Shown here in pieces: positions 59,722-64,000 of a stretch of 64,000 bases of DNA. Position 1 is the stretch's first letter. Every line of letters starts with the position of its first letter. The notes under the pieces are model-generated. The model had not been told where the DNA came from and ran no database searches. It was given only the letters and a program-made list of their open reading frames with translations. Both the position numbers and the translations under genes were made by a program. Where the stretch lies: the NCBI RefSeq assembly GCF_035994945.1, contig NZ_CP108677.1:5270001-5334000 (forward strand), written 5' to 3'. Source of the DNA: Streptomyces sp. NBC_01216 (GTDB lineage: Bacteria > Actinomycetota > Actinomycetes > Streptomycetales > Streptomycetaceae).

Positions 59722-60331
59722 CCGGCAGGAGCCGGCGAATCCAGGGGTGGTCGGGCGCGATCACGTTGATCGCGTCCGCCAGCCAAGCGCGTGCCGGAGC
59801 GTCGAGCAGCGGCAGCACAGCTGCGAAGTCGGTCTCGTCCTTGTCCCGGGTCGCCTTGGCCTTGTAGAAGAGCTGCACCTCGGGCGCGAGATACGGGATG
59901 CCTGTCTCGCTCGTTCGCCCGAGCCGGTCGATCGGGAGCCGGATCTCCGGGGTGCGCCGCGAGATCCACTCGGTGCCCTCGGCCTCGTCCAGCATGAGCT
60001 GTACGGACCAGGGCGCCTTCGGCGTGCGGCGGCACCAGATGTCGTGGAGCGGTGGCTGAAGGACCTCTCCAGGACGCCACGGGCGCAGCTCCCCTTGGCC
60101 GGGCGGGTCCGCTACGTACAGGTCCCAGTCGGCCAGGAGATCTTGTACGCGGGCCTGGTCGCGCCGGAGGACGAGCACGTCGAGATCGCCGTGTGCGCGT
60201 AGCTCGCGGCCGACCGCGAGTTCGATTGCGTAGCCACCGGCGATCCACCACCGGAAGTCAGCCTTGGCGAAGACCGCGGCCACTTCCTCGGGACGATCCG
60301 GTACCCAGCGTCCCAACACGTCAGCACTCAC
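59708..60331 (-). CDS. antibiotic-type nucleotidyltransferase-like protein
   Basis: From GTG 60331 (GGGAGAA upstream) the 207-residue product has WWIAGGYAIELAVGRELRAH near residue 26, then GDLDVLVLRRD, the GG...DxD layout of aminoglycoside 2''-adenylyltransferase-like proteins. FYKAKATRDKDETDFAAVLP near 155 carries the conserved K...D..D. Such proteins often nucleotidylate antibiotics, so self-resistance is one possible role. The shared XRE motif at 60427-60446 lies upstream. An earlier start at 60457 would place that motif inside the gene, so it was not chosen. Confidence 0.8.
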   Translation of the reverse strand: MSADVLGRWVPDRPEEVAAVFAKADFRWWIAGGYAIELAVGRELRAHGDLDVLVLRRDQARVQDLLADWDLYVADPPGQGELRPWRPGEVLQPPLHDIWCRRTPKAPWSVQLMLDEAEGTEWISRRTPEIRLPIDRLGRTSETGIPYLAPEVQLFYKAKATRDKDETDFAAVLPLLDAPARAWLADAINVIAPDHPWIRRLLPVSRT

Positions 60332-60426
60332 CCGCCCATTCTCCCAGTGATCAGACGGGCGAAAGCGAAGGCCGGCGGCGGGTCGGCGGTGTCGCTGGAG
60401 TGCCGTGCCGCTCGCTGGCCCCTCGC

Positions 60427-60446
60427 GCTCATAAACGCCCATGAGC
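60427..60446. promoter_or_regulatory. second candidate XRE operator
   Basis: On the minus strand this is GCTCATGGGCGTTTATGAGC. It matches the motif at 56543-56560 in about 15 of 17 aligned bases and sits 96 bases before the GTG of the nucleotidyltransferase gene and 32 bases before the rightward gene at 60478. It probably marks the right border of the regulon. Confidence 0.6.
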
Positions 60447-60477
60447 ATCAGGGGCACCGGCGGTCATCGTTGAGTGC

Positions 60478-60663
60478 GTGACTCGCGACCGGCCTTGTGG
60501 CTGGTGCTTGAGCCACGATCCTTCCGGGTCCGCGCGCCAGAAGTCTGGGTGCTTCCTGCGGCTGGACGCCTCTCACCGGCGTACCTGGCGCACTTCCGCG
60601 ACCACGTCGCAGCCTCGGGAGAAGGCCATCGACGTCACCCACAGGAGGTCCGCCGCCCGATGA
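60478..60663 (+). CDS. small Cys-containing protein, coupled to the ATPase gene
   Basis: From GTG 60478 a 61-codon frame with high GC at third positions ends in GATGA, overlapping the ATG of the histidine-kinase-like gene. It starts VTRDRPCGWCLSHDPSG and has a third cysteine at about 26, giving a possible partial metal site. The rest is basic and Ser/Thr-rich. Overlap with the next gene is the best evidence that it is translated. Function is unknown. Confidence 0.4.
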   Translation: MTRDRPCGWCLSHDPSGSARQKSGCFLRLDASHRRTWRTSATTSQPREKAIDVTHRRSAAR

Positions 60664-61340
60664 TCAGCGCACCGTTCGCCGCTCTCGGCCTCGTGTACCG
60701 CTGGACCGACCGCACCATCAACCCGACCGGCGAAGCCCGCGCGGTTCTGCGACGTGTTCTCAAGGACCTGGGTGTGTCCGGGGATGTCATCAGTGATGGA
60801 GTCCTGGCCGTCTCGGAGCTCGTGGCGAACGCGCACGAGCACGCGTGTGGCCCGTACGAGGTGCACGTCCGCTCGGCCGCCGGGAGGTACATCTGCGAGA
60901 TCCATGATGGGGATCCTCTGCTCCCCACGGGCCTCTACCTCGGTGCCACGTCGTCGGACGTCGAACCGGCCGAGGGAGCGAGCGGGTTGCTCGTCGAGCG
61001 GGGACGGGGCCTGCGCATCGTGAACGAACTGGCCCGGGGGCAGTGGGGGTTCCATGTCACGGAACGTGGCGCCAAGGCCGCCTGGATCGTGCTGGCCCAA
61101 GCGTTGCCAGACCCGTCCGACGGGAGTGACGCTGACGGCACTCGGGCATCCCGTTTCGGGAATGAGTCGCTCCGGTGGCTTGACAGCACATCAGAATCCC
61201 ACGATGGCAGCGGTCAAGCCCGCCACCGGCAGGAATCGGCCACAGATGCTCCACGTGCCCGGTGCGGCGGAGCTCCTCCCCTCGCCAACGTGTACGGTCC
61301 ATCGAACAGCCTGGTGGCCGAGGGCGCGGGGGAGTCTTGA
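60660..61340 (+). CDS. HATPase_c-type (RsbW-like) ATP-binding protein
   Basis: The 226-residue protein has the GHKL ATP-binding N-box VSELVANAHEHACG near residue 53 and the G-box VERGRGLRIVNELARGQWGF near 118, as in Streptomyces anti-sigma-factor-like kinases. ATG 60660 has AGGAGG 11 bases upstream. The last 70 residues after about 150 are polar and unlike the family, so the native stop may have been lost. It would phosphorylate an anti-sigma antagonist. The stop overlaps the TTG of the toxin gene (TTGA). Confidence 0.85.
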   Translation: MISAPFAALGLVYRWTDRTINPTGEARAVLRRVLKDLGVSGDVISDGVLAVSELVANAHEHACGPYEVHVRSAAGRYICEIHDGDPLLPTGLYLGATSSDVEPAEGASGLLVERGRGLRIVNELARGQWGFHVTERGAKAAWIVLAQALPDPSDGSDADGTRASRFGNESLRWLDSTSESHDGSGQARHRQESATDAPRARCGGAPPLANVYGPSNSLVAEGAGES

Positions 61341-62878
61341 ATCTTCAACACAAGGCGGGGAACTACGTCAACGCTTCGTGGTCCATGGTGCGGCTGCGGG
61401 ACCTGATCTACGACATGCTGGGCCTGCTGTTCACGGAGCTCAGCGCTCATGGCGGGATGGCGGGCGACGACAACGCCGGACGAGCCTTCGCCGCCGTCTA
61501 CAAGCCGGCCGTGAAGACCGTCTTCGAGGCGGCCGGCCTCGCTCACCAGGTGATGGCGAACGGTGCGGGCGCCATGCTCAAGGCCACCGAGGACTTTCTC
61601 AAGCAGGAGAGCGCAATCGCCGCGTCCCTGCTCGGCCAGAGCGTGGGGCCCGACATCGGAGCCCAGCCTTCGAGACCGGACTGCAATCCGCGCGCCAGCC
61701 ACAACGCCGAGGAACTTCCCGAGGTCGTCGGCGAGACCAGCTGGACCGATCAGTACCTGCTCAGCTCCCGCTTCCACGGCCAGCGGGACAAGCTCCGCAA
61801 GACGGCCAACGCCTGGCGTTCGGCGGCGGGGATTCTCGACGACGCCCACGGGGACTCCGAGAGCGCCTGGCGTACCGCGACCGCCCAGCAACTCGGCGAG
61901 ACCGCCGCAGCCGTCCAGACCTTCTTCACCGTCTTCGTCGGCAAGACTCCGCCTCCCTCCGAGGTGGGCGAGGACGAGACCCTGATGGCGAACCTGCCGT
62001 CCGCCTGCCGGATGATCGCCCACGCCTGCGACTCGTACGCCGATCACATCGAAACGGCGCTGAAGAGGATCCCGGACGAGCAAAGCCCCCTCTTCGGCGA
62101 GCCACTCGCCATCTGGGAACGACCGCAGTTCGGTGGGGAGGGACACGACGGCGGGCTGCACGAGCTCGTCACCGGCGACATGCGCATCGCGCGTTTGGGG
62201 AACATTCCTCCGGCGCTCGACAGCTCGCAGGCCAAGGTCCCTATGCCGCAGCCCGACGGGGGCGGGTTCCTGCCCCTTCCGTCCCTGCCGCCCTTCCTCG
62301 CACCGCTGATCCGGGTGCCTCTCCTGGTCCCCGTGGGCTACCGCCCGCCGAACGGGCCTCGCGTTCAGCCGATGGCACCGCCGACGCCGCCGGACCCGCG
62401 CTTCCCGCCCCTCACTGCCCCTGAGCAGCAGAACTTCCAGACCTGGTTGAACTCTCTGCGGGCCGGAGACGTGTCCGGCGGGAAGCCCGCCGAGGTCGCC
62501 TACCAGAAGCGGGTCGCCGGATACCCCGAGTACGAGGTCCCCATCCCGCTCGGCATCAGCGCCAACAGCACCCTGATGGTCGACGGCTTCCGTGACCGCG
62601 ACGGCATGGCGATCGAGGCCAAGTACGTCAACAACCCGAACAAGCCGTGCTACCGCTCGCTCGACGAACTCCGCGCGAACCACCAGTCCGGCAAGAAGGA
62701 CTTCCTCTACGACAAGGACCGCAAGGAGCTCACGAAGTACAACGCCGCTCTCAACGACCCACGCAACAAGGAGATGCGGGGCGTGGAAACGGTCACCAAC
62801 AACGCTGATTCCGTGGCCTACTGGCGCGTCATGATGGCCGCCTACGGCGTCAAGGGCTACGCCCGATACGTACCCTGA
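61337..62878 (+). CDS. polymorphic toxin with restriction-endonuclease-fold C-terminus
   Basis: The 513-residue protein starts at TTG 61337, overlapping the previous stop (TTGA). The N-terminal 300 residues are helical (VNASWSMVRLRDLIYDMLG; WXG100-like) as in type VII-exported toxins. A Pro-rich linker (305-375) follows. The C-terminal toxin domain has KPAEVAYQKRVAGYPEYEVP near 395, a Glu in MAIEAKYVNNPNKPCYRS and a conserved KDFLYDKDRKELTKY. I read it as the restriction-endonuclease-fold toxin-2 type, a nuclease acting in rival cells. The gene at 62908 is the likely immunity partner. Confidence 0.8.
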   Translation: MNLQHKAGNYVNASWSMVRLRDLIYDMLGLLFTELSAHGGMAGDDNAGRAFAAVYKPAVKTVFEAAGLAHQVMANGAGAMLKATEDFLKQESAIAASLLGQSVGPDIGAQPSRPDCNPRASHNAEELPEVVGETSWTDQYLLSSRFHGQRDKLRKTANAWRSAAGILDDAHGDSESAWRTATAQQLGETAAAVQTFFTVFVGKTPPPSEVGEDETLMANLPSACRMIAHACDSYADHIETALKRIPDEQSPLFGEPLAIWERPQFGGEGHDGGLHELVTGDMRIARLGNIPPALDSSQAKVPMPQPDGGGFLPLPSLPPFLAPLIRVPLLVPVGYRPPNGPRVQPMAPPTPPDPRFPPLTAPEQQNFQTWLNSLRAGDVSGGKPAEVAYQKRVAGYPEYEVPIPLGISANSTLMVDGFRDRDGMAIEAKYVNNPNKPCYRSLDELRANHQSGKKDFLYDKDRKELTKYNAALNDPRNKEMRGVETVTNNADSVAYWRVMMAAYGVKGYARYVP

Positions 62879-62907
62879 CCGGCAGCACACGATGAGGGAG
62901 TGAGCGC

Positions 62908-63354
62908 GTGGACGCGTCCGAACTGGCCGAACTCCGCACCATGTACGTCTTCTGCCCTGCCGAGGGTTCCACATGGGGCCTGACCTACGAAGGGATCGAG
63001 GCCAAGCTGCGCGAGCGGGAGACGGATACGTTCGTCCGTATTGACGCGGGCGACGAAGGCCCCGTTCGCGGGTCCGTCATGCACTTCGGCATCACGGTCG
63101 GCGAGGAGGAGCTGGAGGGCATGGCCAAGCTGTCCCCGGAAGGCATCGCCGTCGAGGACTGCACGGCTCATGCCGCAGCGGAGTTCGTCGGGTGGCTGTG
63201 GGGCAGCGTCGTCCCGGACGGCAGCAGCATCACCTTCAACACGGAGTGGGGCCTGGAAGCCGACCTGCCCGACGCGCTCGTCCCCCACGTCCCCCGCCCA
63301 CGCCTTGTGGCCACCTTTCTCGCTCACCTCGAAGCCACCGGCGGGCTGGACTGA
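62908..63354 (+). CDS. probable immunity protein for the adjacent toxin
   Basis: The 148-residue acidic protein (ATG-less; GTG 62908 with GAGGGAG upstream) starts VDASELAELRTMYVFCPAEG and has no signal or membrane segment. An acidic small protein 29 bases after a polymorphic-toxin gene is the usual immunity arrangement. I do not recognise its fold with certainty. It would bind and block the toxin in the cytoplasm. Confidence 0.65.
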   Translation: MDASELAELRTMYVFCPAEGSTWGLTYEGIEAKLRERETDTFVRIDAGDEGPVRGSVMHFGITVGEEELEGMAKLSPEGIAVEDCTAHAAAEFVGWLWGSVVPDGSSITFNTEWGLEADLPDALVPHVPRPRLVATFLAHLEATGGLD

Positions 63355-63393
63355 CAGCGAGCATCCCCCCGGGATCACGGCCAGGTGAGCGAC

Positions 63394-63797
63394 ATGCGAA
63401 AGGGCCTGGACACCATGACAGAGAAGACCTCCCGTGTCTCGGGCGCAGAGGCCGTTCGCGACGCCGGCCCAGTTGGTGCTCCGGTCGTCCTGGGCAACGA
63501 GCCCGGCTCGTTCGCCTGGGGTGTGCTGGCCAAGCGCCACCCTGCCCTCATCCGGCAGGTTCGAGACGCCTTTCCGTACGGCCGCCGACAGCACGAGGCC
63601 CTCGACGCCCTGCTGGACGAGATCACCAACGGCGTCGTCGAGCCCCTGGCCCTCGAAGACCACGACTTCGAGCGTTGGGCGGACTGGGGTCGGGGGTACT
63701 TCGGGCGGTCCTGGTACGACGCGCCGTTCTTGTGGGCGGAGAGCTACTTCTACCGCCGCCTTCTCGGTGCGGTCGGGTACTTCGGTACCGGGCCGTG
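63394..63797 (+). pseudogene. ARMT1-like (DUF89) damage-control phosphatase, truncated
   Basis: From ATG 63394 (ATG 63415 also possible) the product has VVLGNEPGSFAWGVLAKRHP near residue 30, RDAFPYGRRQHEALDALLDE near 56 and DWGRGYFGRSWYDAPFLWAE near 95, then YFYRRLLGAVGYFGTGPW. These are the N-terminal third of the ARMT1-like metal-dependent phosphatase family. After GPW the sequence switches abruptly to an IS1380-type transposase, so the remaining catalytic part is missing. It is probably inactive. Confidence 0.75.
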
Positions 63798-64000
63798 GCG
63801 GGGCACGATCCGGGCAAGGTCCTGCTGGATGTCGCCCTCGCGGCGGCTCTGGGCGGGGCTGCCTCGCCGATGTCGCCATGCTGCGGGCCGAGCCCGACGT
63901 GTTCGGCTCGGTGGCATCGGACCCGACTGTCTCCCGGCTCATCGACGCCCTTGCCGCAGCCGGACCGAAGGCGCTGACCGCGATCCGGTCGGCGCGGGCC
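63798..64000 (+). mobile_element. IS1380-family transposase remnant
   Basis: Joined over one frame change, the sequence reads HDPGKVLLDVALAAALGG, then CLADVAMLRAEPDVFG, ASDPTVSRLIDALAAAG and PKALTAIRSARA. This is the conserved N-terminal region of IS1380 transposases. A single base is missing near 63857-63860 (GGGGCTGC for GGGGACTGC), so the frame is broken. The element's left end is absent and it fuses to the ARMT1-like gene. It runs off the right edge. Confidence 0.8.

Noticed and set aside
1..64000. tRNA and rRNA genes
   Set aside because: I looked for T-loop GGTTCGAATCC-like sequences with matching acceptor stems and for rRNA cores and found none; the similar stretch near 42300 belongs to rnpB.

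Overview
The window is very GC-rich actinobacterial chromosomal DNA, almost certainly Streptomyces. Third codon positions are nearly all G or C, GTG starts and 4-base stop/start overlaps (GTGA, ATGA) are frequent, and Streptomyces-type markers are present: a melC1-melC2 tyrosinase operon, a DHA2 drug exporter, a PCC-domain protein and an XRE regulator with an N-terminal Cys4 motif. The left two thirds reads as core chromosome. The right third (about 42.4 kb onward) is accessory DNA.

Layout: 1-4.0 kb is a leftward, translationally coupled ECF-transporter operon with two secreted or surface proteins, led by a clear cobalamin riboswitch. From 5.3 to 28.9 kb lie several blocks of steroid/acyl-CoA-catabolism-like genes: an aldehyde dehydrogenase with a 3Fe-4S ferredoxin, a KstR-like TetR regulator, a fused acyl-CoA dehydrogenase with an SCPx-type thiolase, and a MaoC hydratase with a zinc alcohol dehydrogenase and an SDR. 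Three of these loci carry perfect TNNAACNNGTTNNA boxes, the operator known for mycobacterial KstR. A glycosyltransferase/methyltransferase/prenyltransferase-fold trio lies beside the regulator and shares its box. Between these are an F420-dependent (LLM) oxidoreductase, a DUF5336 membrane protein, a cell-wall amidase lipoprotein, an MFS exporter, an orphan response regulator, tyrosinase and an ABC exporter.

From 29 to 42 kb lie hypothetical proteins, an IS1182-type remnant, the conserved Nif3 / zinc-ribbon / RNase H-phosphatase operon, a KDPG aldolase, a YaaA-like protein, an RNB ribonuclease, a MerR gene with a 9-bp tandem repeat, and the RNase P RNA gene (rnpB).

Downstream of rnpB the character changes. 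First comes a roughly 1,280-residue protein ending in a PD-(D/E)XK-type nuclease, split by a frameshift, followed by a decayed tyrosyl-tRNA synthetase fragment. Then a tightly coupled leftward operon (56456 down to 47430) combines a radical SAM/SPASM maturase, a 2-oxoglutarate oxygenase, an HExxH peptide beta-hydroxylase-like protein and a TTG-initiated 53-residue candidate precursor peptide with a PEP-mutase-like enzyme, a D-2-hydroxyacid dehydrogenase, a TylF-like methyltransferase, a nucleotidyltransferase, a NUDIX protein and a thymidylate-kinase-like protein. An XRE regulator is divergent, and nearly the same 17-bp motif lies at both ends of the locus (about 56.55 and 60.43 kb). I think this is the best candidate for an undescribed system: a peptide natural product cluster carrying carbon-phosphorus-bond-type chemistry. 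The right end holds a polymorphic toxin with a restriction-endonuclease-fold tail and its probable immunity gene, then an ARMT1-like gene cut off by an IS1380-family remnant.
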